Source: Fonticula alba
Lineage: Eukaryota > Opisthokonta > Rotosphaerida > Fonticulaceae
Reading direction: 5' to 3'
NCBI RefSeq assembly: GCF_000388065.1
Contig: NW_009242977.1
Location: forward strand, 570,053 to 592,761
DNA length: 22,709 bases
Part shown: positions 1-9,176 of the stretch, piece by piece
Position numbering within the stretch: the stretch's first letter is position 1
Layout of the letters: every line of letters begins with the position of its first letter
Program-made: the position numbers and the translations under genes
Notes under the pieces: model-generated
Told to the model about the DNA's origin: nothing
What the model saw: the letters and a program-made list of their open reading frames with translations, nothing else
Database searches by the model: none

Positions 1-17
1 CCCCCCCCCCCCCCCCC
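1..17. repeat. Poly-C run at window edge
   Basis: Seventeen consecutive C bases open the window, followed by a CA-rich stretch. Together with the GA repeat at the right edge, this suggests that the assembled piece ends where low-complexity sequence stopped the assembler. Confidence 0.9.
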
Positions 18-376
18 ATACACACACAAACATGCACAGACACCCACCGCCGCCACACGGGGCTTGCCTCGGTGTGTGTGGGCCTTTTCTCTTTTGACGC
101 GGGGCCAACTGTCAGAGCCACCCCGGCTGGGGCCGATCGTCCGGTGCGCCGGCCCGGGAGGATGGAAAGCACATCAGCGGGGCCCAAACAAGCGAGGCCG
201 GGCGATGGGCGGCCCCCGGGATGGGACTAGAGCTGAGGGGACAGTTTGGGGATATCACGTGCGCATGGTCAGCAATACCGAACTGATGGCGAATTTTGCC
301 CGGCCGCTGAAAGACACACCGAGCGGCACCCCCTTTTTTGCATGCGGGGGCTGGTACGCGCACACACAGCGGGGAA

Positions 377-399
377 GCCGCCGCCGCCGCCGCCGCCGC
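377..399. repeat. CCG trinucleotide microsatellite
   Basis: Uninterrupted GCC/CCG units for about 23 nt in non-coding sequence. Confidence 0.9.
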
Positions 400-513
400 A
401 CCCAGGACACAGGCGAACGCGCAGGACGCACATGCACACGATGGAGAGATGGGAAAGAGAGAGAGGGAGGGGGAAAAAGGATGTGCGGGTGTGCGATCAG
501 CAGGGAGAGGGGG

Positions 514-514
<1 letters not shown>

Positions 515-550
<36 letters not shown>
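515..550. repeat. CA dinucleotide microsatellite, 18 units
   Basis: Perfect CA repeat of 36 nt in intergenic sequence, on the 3' side of the minus-strand gene at 964-2273. Similar CA/TG tracts occur at 2456-2476, 8948-8962 and 17848-17864, all outside exons. Confidence 0.95.
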
Positions 551-551
<1 letters not shown>

Positions 552-963
552 CATGGAGCACAGTTGTTTATGTTTATAATATCTTGAAAAAGGAGACTGA
601 GGAAGAAGGAGAGGGAGAGACAAGGGGGAGGGAGCATAGGAGAAGGGGACTCGGCTGGATGCACATGGCGGGAGGAGAATGGGTGGTGCGTGATCGCGCG
701 GACGCGCGCATGGAAGGGCAGCAATAGCGAGCGGCTGGTGCGGGGAAAGCACCCTGTGGAGTATCCCCGCCGCGCGCCCGGGGGGCGGGGGGGGGGGGGT
801 CGCCCCTTTTGCGGGCCCACTCCCCTGTCCATTTTCCTCTCCTGAACACCGCCGACCACCCGGGGATGGACACGTCACATGTGGGAAAGCGCGCACAAGG
901 CGCGCGCCCGGAATGAGAGGGAAAGAGGGGGAGAAAGGAAGAAGGAGCGACACTTTGGCCCCC

Positions 964-1513
964 TTAGTCGCTCTTCTGGAAGTGGTCCGGGGCCTTGAGC
1001 GAAGCAAGGCAGGAGTAGGCCGACAGAAGAATGATGCCGAGGACAATCAGAGTGATGATGCCCATGAAGACGGCCGGGGCGAAGAAGGTGTAAGCGTCGA
1101 ACATGCCAGCGCCGGTAAGCCAGAAGCGGTCGGCCTTGGAGGCACCCTCGCCGGGGATGGAACCAGAGGTGGAGGACTCGGCCGGGGCATCGATGGCCTG
1201 CGGATGGGGGGCAGGGGCGGTTGGTCAGTGGCGCTTGTCGCAAAAGGCAAGGCAGGAGGGGCCGCGGATGAAAGACACGGGAACAGGGCGCAAGGGGAGG
1301 CAGACGCACAGTGTCGGCGACAAGAAGGACGGAAACCGAGGAGCCACCGTAGCCAGTGAGCTTGGTGGTGAGGGCGGTGGCAAAGTTGGCTGCGGATGGG
1401 GGAGGGGGGGACAAGAACAGGGCATGTGAGGAGGGGAGAAAGGGGCGGGTTGCAGGTGCTGGGGGTGTCACGACAGGGGGGGAGGGGAGGGGGAGGTGGG
1501 GGGCCAGAGCAAG

Positions 1514-1551
<38 letters not shown>

Positions 1552-2273
1552 ACGAGGAAAGGATGGCAGGATACGCACCGGCATCTCCGGAGGCGAAGCT
1601 GATGTCAACAACAGCCGGGGCGGCGGCAGCGAGGTCGAGGGCCAGGAGCTCGTCGGTGGTGTCGACGACAATGACAGTGGCGGCGTTCTTGGTGGCCAGG
1701 TCCCCGACGACCGAGGTGCTCAGGGCCTGGGCAGAGCCGGCCACATGGGGGTAAGAAGCGAAGGAGTTGGCAGCCTGGATGGCGTCCTGTGGTGGTGGGG
1801 GCGGGCGGGGGAAGGGTGTCAGAAAGGATGCTGGTGGAAGGAGGCCAGGAGGCAGGGTGCATCATGCGAGTGGCGCGCGTACGGCGAAGGCGCTCTCGAC
1901 GGCCAGGGCATCGCCGAAGGTGGACAGGACGATGGAGACGTCGACGACCGGGACATCGGACAGGCGGGCGGTGAGGGACGCAACGTCGTACTCCACAGGA
2001 GTGGCGTCCTTCAGGGCGTCGAGATCCCTGGAAAGGGGGAGGGGAGGGGAGCACACATGGGTTAGGCGGCAGGGCACGCATGCGAGAGAGCGAGAGAGAG
2101 AGAGAGAGAGAGAGAGGGGAGACACAGGCTCAAATGGCAAGCCGGCGAAGGGGATGGAGGACGCACTCAGTGTCGCTCCAGACGGTGGTGGTGCCAGCCG
2201 AGACGACACCAGCCACAAGGACCAGGAGAGCAAAGACGGAGGAGATGAGGCCGCGGGGGGTGAGCGGGGCCAT
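964..2273 (-). CDS. Putative V-type proton ATPase accessory subunit (Voa1/Ac45/Big1-like), five exons
   Basis: Minus-strand exons 2273-2167, 2027-1883, 1786-1579, 1389-1310 and 1197-964 join in frame to 257 aa ending in TAA. The start ATG has a strong context (GTCACCATGG) and opens a clear signal peptide (residues 1-25, hydrophobic core SVFALLVLVAGVV). A luminal domain rich in Ala, Asp and Ser follows, then one membrane helix (about 221-246) and a short tail with SLKAPDHFQK. Voa1, Ac45 (ATP6AP1) and Big1 share this plan: signal peptide, luminal domain, C-terminal helix, then a short cytosolic tail with Leu-x-x-Leu/Lys-x-x-x-Phe character. Yeast Voa1 is of similar length (about 265 aa). In those proteins the C-terminal helix packs in the Vo ring and assists V-ATPase assembly. 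The family call rests on architecture and the C-terminal segment; the luminal part is not recognisable by eye. Donors are GTGCGT, GTACGC, GTGCGT and GTGCGT. The alternative is an unrelated type I membrane protein. Confidence 0.62.
1517..1548. repeat. GA/CT microsatellite inside intron 3 of the 964-2273 gene
   Basis: Perfect GA repeat on the plus strand, read as CT in the sense direction of the gene. It lies about 30 nt inside the donor of the third intron (1390-1578). Confidence 0.95.
2092..2118. repeat. GA/CT microsatellite inside intron 1 of the 964-2273 gene
   Basis: A GA run on the plus strand (CT in the sense direction), located in the first intron (2028-2166). Confidence 0.95.
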
Positions 2274-3918
2274 GGTGACTCGCGAGGTGCGGGAGGGGGA
2301 CGACCAGCGACGGGAACTGCCGTCGGGGGGGTTAGAGAGAGAGGGGAGCCGGGGGCGGGAGGAGGAAAAAAACTATGGGCCAAGGGGGGGGGGGGCAGGA
2401 AGGAGAAGGAGCCAAGTGAACGGAATCCAGCCAGCAAGAGAATCGCGCGAGGATGGTGTGTGTGTGTGTGTGTGTGCGCGCGTGGAGAAGGCAGGACGAG
2501 AGGAAAGACGAAGGAGAGGGGAGGCATGATGCGGGGGGGGGGGGCTTACAGTGGGAATGGAAGTCAGGTGGGGGGTGTCCACGAAGGCGGGGCCCTGGGT
2601 CAGCGTGGTGGCCAAAAAAGGGCTCCACATTGAAAACAAGCCATCTTTGCCACGCCTGCCTGCCGCACCACCCGGCTCCCCCTGCCCTCCCCCCCCCTCC
2701 CCCCCCCCACCGGCACCTGCCCCGAGCAGACACCACGATACACCGGAGACCGGGCGGGCCGCGGGCCAGGCACCACCAGCACCACCCGCGGGCCAGGGAC
2801 TCTGGGCCGGGGATCTCCCTCGTCCTCCGGGGGGGGGGGGGGGCGGGCGGATGCCCAGACCCTGGACGCACGGCGCGGTCAGCCAAGCGGTCTCATGGCT
2901 GGGGCGAGGCCCCATGTATGGGCTGGGGGGGGGGGGGGCCACCAGCAGCCCCGAGTGCCCCGCCTGGACCTCGGCGCCGCTGCGAACGACGGTCGTGCCC
3001 GCCCCCAGCGGCCGTGGCCGCGCTCACACGCTCTCCCAGACGTGGCCAACAGGCAACCCTCCAGAGCACTTGCACGCGCATGCACACACACACAGACACA
3101 GACACACAGACACATTCTCCGAAGAGCGGCCGCGCTCGGCGCCAACCCTAGCTGGAGTGCGCAGCTGGTCCCAGCCGAGAAGGGAGCTCCCGAGCGAGGG
3201 AGGAAGCGACAATGGGGTGCCCGGATTTAGCGGCGGCACATGCACCATCAGCACAGCACGGTCTGCCCCGCGCCTGCCAAAGGGGGGGTGGTGGCCCAAG
3301 CCTGGCGGCCGAAAAAAACAAAAACACCCAGGCGAGCCGGAGGGCCTGTGAGCCAGGGCCCCCGGGCGGCCGGCACCTGTGACTGGCCCCGGCGTCCCTG
3401 CCGCAGGTCCGCCATGGTCCGGCCGCCCGGGCGGGGCGGGGGAGCCTCGCCGTGTGTGCCCCCCCCCCCCCCGCGCCCCAGCCCGTGAAAGGGACAAAAG
3501 ACTGGAGCCCGGACCGCCCGGAGGGTCGGGCGCGACTGCGCGCTCGGACGGAGGGGGCGCGCGCAGAGGCCCCCCCCCGTTGGCCGGAATACGGGCGCGC
3601 AGTTCCGCCCGGCTGTCTCATGTGGCGCGTCCCTGTGTTGTGACGACATGTGATCTGGCGGACTCCAGAACCGCCAGCGTGAATCCAACCCTGTGCGACA
3701 CACCGCAGGCACGCGCGGTTCGTTCTGGGCTGGCCCGGCTGGGCGCGGCGCCAGCTGGCTGGGAACCGGCACAGGATGGCGCAAGGCGGCAGGGGAGAGG
3801 TGGCCTGACGGATGCGTGTTGGACACTCCGGCGCATACTGGGGTGCCGGGCGGAGCAGGTCGCACGGATTCCGACACGCGCGGCTAGGCTCCCCGGTGCC
3901 GGTCATGAACACGGCTCG

Positions 3919-3943
3919 GCGGAATATTCCGCACTATTTTTAG
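3919..3943. promoter_or_regulatory. AT-rich island: 14-bp perfect palindrome next to a MADS-box-like site
   Basis: GCGGAATATTCCGC at 3919-3932 is a perfect palindrome containing the GAAnnTTC arrangement of a minimal heat-shock element. It is directly followed by CTATTTTTAG at 3934-3943, which fits the MEF2-type MADS consensus YTA(A/T)4TAR. The pair stands out in a region that is otherwise nearly free of A/T runs, about 630 nt upstream of the LeuRS start. The function is inferred from motif shape only. Confidence 0.3.
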
Positions 3944-4454
3944 TGGCCAGATCATTGCCCAGTGTGGTTGAGGGGCCTGCCCGAGCACACCCAGCCGGGC
4001 CGGGGGTATGGCGGGGCAGGAAGAGGGAAGATCGGCCCATTTCCCCCCCACCCCCCCCCTTTCGAACTCGACCAGCTCTGGGCGTTCGCAGGGGGGAGGT
4101 GTCCGGGGAGAATGTGCTTCTGGACTTGCAACACCCAGTTCCACCCTGCCCCCTGCGCGCGGTTCCCCCGCCCGCCGCCTTGCGGCCCGGCTGCCTGACG
4201 TGCGGCCCGGCGCAGGCGTGGGCCCCCCCGAACGCCGGAGACTGCAGGCGCTCGCGGGCAGGCCATCCTCCTGGAGGGGCTGAGGGGGGTGGCCGGGGGG
4301 GGGGGGGGGGGGGGGGAGGGTCGGGGAGCCGCGCGCCATGCCGACCGGCGCACGGGCGCGGCATACTGAAGACCACCCAGCCCGCCGGCCGCCAGCTCCG
4401 GGCCAGATCCCCCTCTTTGACAGCTATATCCCCCCTTGGAGATCACCTCCGCCT

Positions 4455-4552
4455 GTACGTGCGTCGCCTCTCGGTCTTCCCTCCCGGTCCTCCTCCCTCC
4501 CTTCCCCCCCTCCCTCTCACTCACCGGAGCCCCGACACACCCCTCTCCCCAG
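4455..4552 (+). other. Possible 5'UTR intron of the LeuRS gene
   Basis: GTACGTGCGT at 4455-4464 offers two overlapping donors of the type used elsewhere in the window. A pyrimidine-rich stretch with CTCACTCAC (branch-like) leads to CTCTCCCCAG ending at 4552, 21 nt before the ATG at 4574. The upstream exon would be non-coding. Confidence 0.35.
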
Positions 4553-4573
4553 GCAAGAAAAGAGTACCGCGAT

Positions 4574-4666
4574 ATGACGACCATGTCTGCGACCTCTGCT
4601 GCCCCGCCCAAGTCTACCGTGCGTTGCCCTCCCTCCCCGCCCCCCCCCCCCCCCCCCTTTGCATCC

Positions 4667-4741
<75 letters not shown>

Positions 4742-4749
4742 CCCCCCCC

Positions 4750-4789
<40 letters not shown>

Positions 4790-7109
4790 CCCTCCTCCCC
4801 TCGCTATGACTGACCGCGTCGCGCCGCCCCTCGCCGTAGACATGTGCTTCCAGGACCTCACGGCCAGCCACCAGCCCGACATGCTGGGCACCGTCACCGG
4901 TGCCGGCCTCATCGGCCAGCAGCTCACGGTCCCGCTCACCCTGTCCCCCCACCCGGTGTACACGCTGCCGATGCTGAGCGTTTCGGCCACCAAGGGCACC
5001 GGCATCGTGGTGTCGGTCCCGTCCGACTCGCCGGACGACTTCGCCGCCTTCCGCGACCTGAAGTCCAAGCCGGCCTTCTGCGAGAAGTACGATGTCGACC
5101 ATGCCTGGGTGCGCGACGTGTCGCCGGTGCACATCATCGATGTGCCTGGCTACTCCGGGCCCTGCGCCGAGATCGCCTGCGACGAGTTCAAGGTCCAGTC
5201 CCAGAACGATGCCGTCGCCCTGGCCAAGGCCAAGGACGAGGCCTACAAGCGCGGCTTCTATGAGGGTGTCATGCGGGTGGGCGCCCATGCCGGGGCCAAG
5301 GTCGAGGAGGCCAAGCCCCTCATTCGCCAGGAGCTCCTGGCCGCCGGGCAGGCCGTGGTCTACTACGAGCCGGAGGGTCCGGTCATGTCGCGCTCGCTCG
5401 ACGAGTGTGTCGTGGCCCTGGTGGACCAGTGGTTCATCGACTACGGCGATGACGAGTGGCGCCAGACGGCCCTGCGCTGCCTGGCCCGCATGAACATCCC
5501 GGCGCGCGAGACCCAGAACCAGTTCGAGGCGGTCTTCAACTGGCTCGGCCAGTGGGCCTGCTCCCGGAGCTTCGGCCTGGGCAGCCGCGTCCCCTGGGAC
5601 GAGCAGTACCTGATCGACTCGCTGTCCGACTCGACCCTCTACCCGGCCTACTACACGGTGGCGCATCTCCTGCAGCAGGGCGCCCTGGACGGATCGGTCG
5701 TTGGCCCGGCCGGCCTGGCCGCCGATGCCATGACCCCCGATGCCTGGGACTTTGTCTTCCTCGGGACCGAGCCGGCGGCCGATGCCCCGGCCGCCGCGCA
5801 TCTGGACCAGCTGCGCGCCCTGCGCCGGGAGTTCCTCTTCTGGTACCCGTGCGACATGCGCGTGTCCGGCAAGGACCTGGTGCCCAACCATCTGACCATG
5901 TACATTTACAACCATGTGGCCCTGCTGGAGGAGCGCCACTGGCCCGGCGGTGTGCGCACCAATGGCCACCTCCTGCTGAACATGGAGAAGATGTCCAAGT
6001 CCACCGGCAATTTCATGACCCTGGAGCAGGCCGTGTCGGCCTTCGGGGCCGATGCCGTGCGCATTGGTCTGGCCGATTCCGGCGACACAGTGGAGGATGC
6101 CAACTTCCAGTCGGAGCTGGCCAACAAGGCCATCCTGCGTCTGCATGCGCAGCTCGACTGGACCCGGACCTTCCTCCGGGACCAGGCCAACCCGGCCACC
6201 GCCCTGCCGGTCAAGGAGCCCTCCGCCTACACGCACCATGATCTGGTGTTCCTGTCGCGCATGAGCGAGGCCATGGCCGGGGCGCTGGATGCCTACGAGC
6301 GGACCATGTACCGTGAGGCTCTCAAGTGCGGCTTCTTCGACATGCAGGCCGCGCGTGATCGCTACCGCGATCTGACCGCCTCGGCGCCCACCCCGGCGGC
6401 CGGGCCCTGTGGCGGCCTCCTGCGCCAGTTCATCGAGTACCAGGCTCTCCTGCTGGCGCCGATTGCCCCGCACTTCTGCGAGTATGTGTGGCAGGATCTC
6501 CTCGGCCACGAGGAGTCGGTCACCGCCAGCCGCATGCCCACCCCGCCGGCCGTCGACCGGATTTGCCTCATGGCCGACACCTATGCCGAGGAGGTCATCC
6601 ACCGGATGCGCCTGGCCCGCGAGGCGGCCATCAACCCGCCCCGGCCGCGCGTGGCCAAGGGGGTCACCCCGCCGCCGCTGGTGGTGTACGCCTCCCCGGT
6701 CCACTGCCGGCTGACCGTCACCCGGGCCTTCACCCCGGTGCAGCTCGCCGTCCTGAGCGCCCTGCGCGAGAACTACTCCTCGGCCACCGGGGAGTTCACC
6801 CTCCCGGAGAAGGACATCCGCGATCGCGCCCGCAAGAGCCTGCCCGACCCCAAGAAGGACACCAAGGTGGCCATGAACTTCTTTGCCACGGTGCTCACCC
6901 GGTTCGAGCTCCTCGGCGAGTTTGCCTTCAACGACCAGCTGCCCTTCGACGAGGCCCACATCCTCGGCGAGTACAAGGACTACATCCTGTCCTCCTTCGG
7001 TCTCAAGGAGCTGGACATTGTGGACAATGTGGCCGACACCCTGGCCACCCCCTGCGTGCCGGAGATTGCCTTCACCCTCCGGGTCAAGGAGGACGAGGCC
7101 CAGGAGTAG
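4574..7109 (+). CDS. Cytosolic leucyl-tRNA synthetase, N-terminal half missing
   Basis: Exon 4840-7109 encodes 755 residues that read through, without a break, as the eukaryotic/archaeal-type LeuRS that charges tRNA-Leu in the cytosol. Visible features are the end of the CP1 editing domain, with GTGIVVSVPSDSPDD (editing-site Asp) at about 4995-5040, and CSRSFGLGSRVPWDEQ. SGKDLVPNHL and KMSKS (5988-6002, ATP-binding loop) follow, then the anticodon-binding helical domain and a short C-terminal end as in fungal enzymes. The HIGH motif, the first half of the Rossmann fold and the first part of CP1 (about 350 residues in homologues) are absent. Upstream, 4574-4618 encodes MTTMSATSAAPPKST and ends at a GTGCGT donor, plausibly the true N-terminus. 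It ends in phase 0, however, while the exon at 4840 (acceptor CCGTAG) needs one carried base, so the two cannot be neighbours. The codon before MCFQ would be NAC; homologues have Asn-Met-x-Tyr-Gln there. The missing exon probably fell out at the poly-C tract (4669-4786). Family identity is certain; gene integrity is not. Confidence 0.93.
4669..4786. repeat. Very long poly-C tract (70 C, then 10 and 36 C with single interruptions)
   Basis: C runs continuously from 4669 to 4738, with a T at 4739, C 4740-4749, A at 4750 and C 4751-4786. A further C-run at 4640-4657 precedes it. The tract lies in the interval spliced out between the LeuRS N-terminal exon candidate and the main exon. Tracts like this collapse in short-read assembly, so the stated length and continuity are unreliable. 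Confidence 0.95.
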
Positions 7110-7962
7110 GTGCAGGTGTGTTGACCGGGCCGCCGCCTGCCGCCGAAGACGGGCGAGATGTGATATGCCGGACACGCGCGCGCGCGCGCGCGCGCGCTCC
7201 CTCCCTCTCTCTCTCTCCCCGCCTTCCTGTTTTCCCCAAGCACCGAGCAGGTGGTGGTGCAGGCTGCCTGCCTCACGACCATATCCCCCTCCCCCCTCGC
7301 CCTTCTCCTCCCCTCTGGCTCCTCCTTCTCTCGGCTCCCGCTCTGTGCACGCCTCCCTGCTGCCGTCCGTTCGGCGGGGGCGCAAGGAGGCGACCAGCGA
7401 GCGAGGCGCATCGGGCCTGGACACCGTCCATCGTGTTGCTGCATGATGCACGGCATGTATGCATGAAATACCAACAGAGTAGCAATATATACACACACAC
7501 GTCGATCGTGTCCCCTTCTGCAGTTCCGCGCTTTCTTTCGAGGGGGGAGGAGGGGGGACGTCCTGCCTACGTGCATGTGCAAGGCCGCCCTCCTGCCGTT
7601 TCTGGCCCGCATCGCTCCCACGAGCAGGGAGCACCTGTTCACCTGGCCGGGGATGATCACATGCCCACGGCCATGCGCCGGTCAAAGCACCGAGTCTTGC
7701 GTTGCATGCGATCTGGGCCGAGCGGCGTCCCGCGGGCTGCCCCATGCCCGCACGCCGGGGCCTCCCCACGTAGGTGCGATCGTGTGGCCTTGCTCTTTTG
7801 CGGCCCACGCTGCGCCTCGCCCCAAAGAGGGGGTGCGATCGCGGCGCCTCGGCCAACCGGTCGTGAAGACAACAGTGATCCACTCCCCCCCCCCCCCCTC
7901 CCACCCCTTCTGTGCTCTTCCCCTTTGCCCCTGTTCCCCCCTCCCCCTTCCCCTCTTCTGAC
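7110..7962. other. Intergenic region between LeuRS and the Nop6-like gene
   Basis: No gene recognised. It contains an alternating CG run (7175-7197) followed by CT repeats, an AT-rich stretch at about 7440-7500 (GAAATACCAACAGAGTAGC then ATATATACACACAC) that could be the LeuRS 3' end or a promoter, and a nearly pure pyrimidine tract (7880-7958) running almost to the start codon of the next gene. Both neighbours point right, so it must hold the terminator of one and the promoter of the other. Confidence 0.55.
7175..7197. repeat. CG dinucleotide run
   Basis: Eleven alternating CG units just after the LeuRS stop, directly joined to a CT-rich tract. Alternating CG of this length can adopt Z-DNA; no role is evident. 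Confidence 0.9.
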
Positions 7963-8574
7963 ATGACCGAGAAGCGCAAGCGCAGCGAGGAGTCCGACAC
8001 CTCGGCCCCTTCTGACCCGGTGGACAAGCTGCTGGCTGGCCTGCCGGAGGTGAAGCGCACCCGCGGCGGGCGCCGCAAGGCGCAGGCTGCACCTCCTGTC
8101 GAGGAGCCTGCCGCCGTGGCGGAGTCTCCGGAGGTGCCGGCCGACGACAAGAAGGCCGACAAGCCGGCCAAGAAGGCCGGGCCGCCGAAGTTCATCGTCT
8201 TCGTCGGGAACCTTCCCTACAATGTCAAGGCCGAGGAGGTTCGCGAGGAGCTGTTCAAGCCGCTGGTGGAGTATGTGCGCGATGTGCGCGTCCGCGCGGA
8301 GAAGGGCTTCGCTTTCGTGGAGTTCAAGAACTACACCTCCTACAGCATGGCCATCCGCATGAACAAGACCTCCTTCAAGGGGCGCGAGGTCAAGGTCGAG
8401 GCCACGGTCGGCGGCGGCGGCAACAGCGCCGCCCGCAAGCAGAAGCTCATGAAGAAGAAGGTGGAGATGAACAAGAAGGTCCATGTCCAGCTGAAGACCA
8501 TGCTGGACGACTCGCGCCTCAAGGGGGCCATCTCGCGCGCCACCGCCGCCGGCAAGCTCCCCGAATCGTCGTAG
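7963..8574 (+). CDS. Nop6-like nucleolar RRM protein
   Basis: Single-exon gene of 203 aa; ATG at 7963 follows a pyrimidine tract and opens a basic Lys/Arg stretch (KRKR, residues 4-7) typical of a nuclear signal. Residues 1-75 are a low-complexity Ala/Glu/Lys tail. One RRM covers about 76-147, with RNP2 as IVFVGN (78-83) and RNP1 as KGFAFVEF (114-121). Right after the RRM comes GGGGNS-x2-R-x2-KL (150-162) and a Lys-rich helix. That arrangement, RRM then GGGGNSxxRxxKL and a basic helix, is the hallmark of yeast Nop6, an RNA-binding factor of the early small-subunit (90S) pre-ribosome in the nucleolus. Length is close to yeast Nop6 (about 225 aa). The linker between beta-3 and RNP1 is short (RAEKG), so the RRM is compact. 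Other single-RRM proteins are possible but lack the glycine motif. Confidence 0.78.
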   Translation: MTEKRKRSEESDTSAPSDPVDKLLAGLPEVKRTRGGRRKAQAAPPVEEPAAVAESPEVPADDKKADKPAKKAGPPKFIVFVGNLPYNVKAEEVREELFKPLVEYVRDVRVRAEKGFAFVEFKNYTSYSMAIRMNKTSFKGREVKVEATVGGGGNSAARKQKLMKKKVEMNKKVHVQLKTMLDDSRLKGAISRATAAGKLPESS

Positions 8575-9176
8575 GGGTTGGACAGGCCACTCCCGGCCAG
8601 CGTGGGCTGGGCCAGCCGTCGTCTCTTCCTCTTCCTCCTCTTCCTCTTCCTCCTCTTCTTCTTCTTCTTCTTCTTTTCGGACCTCGCTCGCCCTCTCCCT
8701 CTCCGCTTCTATCCTCTCTCCCTCCGCTCTCGCCCCTGCTTTCGCCCTTTCCCGGCCATCTGGATGTTCAAATACAGCTCTTTTTGTTCAACCCCACACG
8801 CTCGCAGATGCCGGGACATGCTCGTACATGCGTCTGCGCCTGGGCAAGAGTGCAGGCAGCGTGACACGCGGGGCCGCACAGATACACCCGCCCACCCACA
8901 CGCCTGGACTGTGCAGGTCGTGGATGTACCGCGAACAAGTTTACACGCACACACACACACACGCGCGCAAGAAAAAAACCAACACTAGCTCCCACTGTCA
9001 CACCCACGCATGCCCACTACCCTTCTATCCTTACGTCTCCGACTTTTTGCTCACGCATACACACACCAGGCCGTGTTGTGTCCAGGGACGTCCGTCGGAC
9101 CGAGGGAAATACCTCTCCTTGGCAGCAGGTACATTGCCGGGCGGCGCGAAGACATGGCATGGATGAGGGGCAGCGC
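8575..9176. other. Convergent 3' region between Nop6-like and membrane-protein genes
   Basis: Both neighbouring stops face this interval. It holds a CTT/CCT pyrimidine tract (8622-8677), a T/A-rich patch (8764-8790, with TTCAAATACAGCTC and a TTTTTG run) that could be the 3' end of the Nop6-like transcript, and a CA run (8948-8962). No coding sequence recognised. Confidence 0.55.
8622..8677. repeat. CTT/CCT pyrimidine microsatellite
   Basis: Imperfect CTT and CCT units, entirely pyrimidine, in the 3' flank of the Nop6-like gene. Confidence 0.85.

Larger units (their letters stand above)
18..963. other. Repeat-rich 3' flank, no gene recognised
   Basis: No reading frame here resembles a known family; the long frames on both strands are low-complexity Pro/Arg/Ser translations of GC-rich repeats. 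It holds a CCG triplet run (377-399), a CA dinucleotide run (515-550) and a short AT-rich island around 562-595. On the minus strand that island lies about 370 nt beyond the stop of the neighbouring membrane-protein gene, so it could be its 3' end/polyadenylation region, which is an inference only. A perfect E-box palindrome CACGTG sits at 256-261. Confidence 0.6.
2274..4573. other. Divergent intergenic region, 2.3 kb
   Basis: This lies between the minus-strand V-ATPase-like gene and the plus-strand LeuRS gene, so it should hold both promoters. No reading frame resembles a protein family. The long frames are Pro/Gly/Arg-rich shadows of GC-rich DNA interrupted by G-runs (for example 2529-2544, 2829-2843, 2926-2938, 4298-4317). 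It contains a TG run (2456-2476), an imperfect CA run (about 3080-3113), an AT-rich island at 3919-3943, and a TATA-like CTATATC around 4425-4431, about 145 nt upstream of the LeuRS ATG. On the minus strand a GTAAGC at about 2543-2548 follows a short open stretch and could be the donor of a 5'UTR intron for the V-ATPase-like gene; that is weak. Confidence 0.6.

Noticed and set aside
3600-3950. tRNA or other small RNA gene
   Set aside because: Short inverted segments exist, but no T-loop GGTTCRANNCC with matching acceptor stem was found here or elsewhere in the window.
4851-4853. CTTCCAG as LeuRS acceptor, which would join in frame to the 4574-4618 exon
   Set aside because: It would delete MCFQ, which aligns with the conserved Asn-Met-x-Tyr-Gln block, and it lies after a nearer AG (4839); it also would not restore the missing catalytic half.
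4614-8195. 1193-codon open frame on the minus strand across LeuRS
   Set aside because: It is antisense to a protein with clear LeuRS motifs, runs through poly-G, and has no recognisable domain. Long antisense frames are expected in very GC-rich coding DNA.
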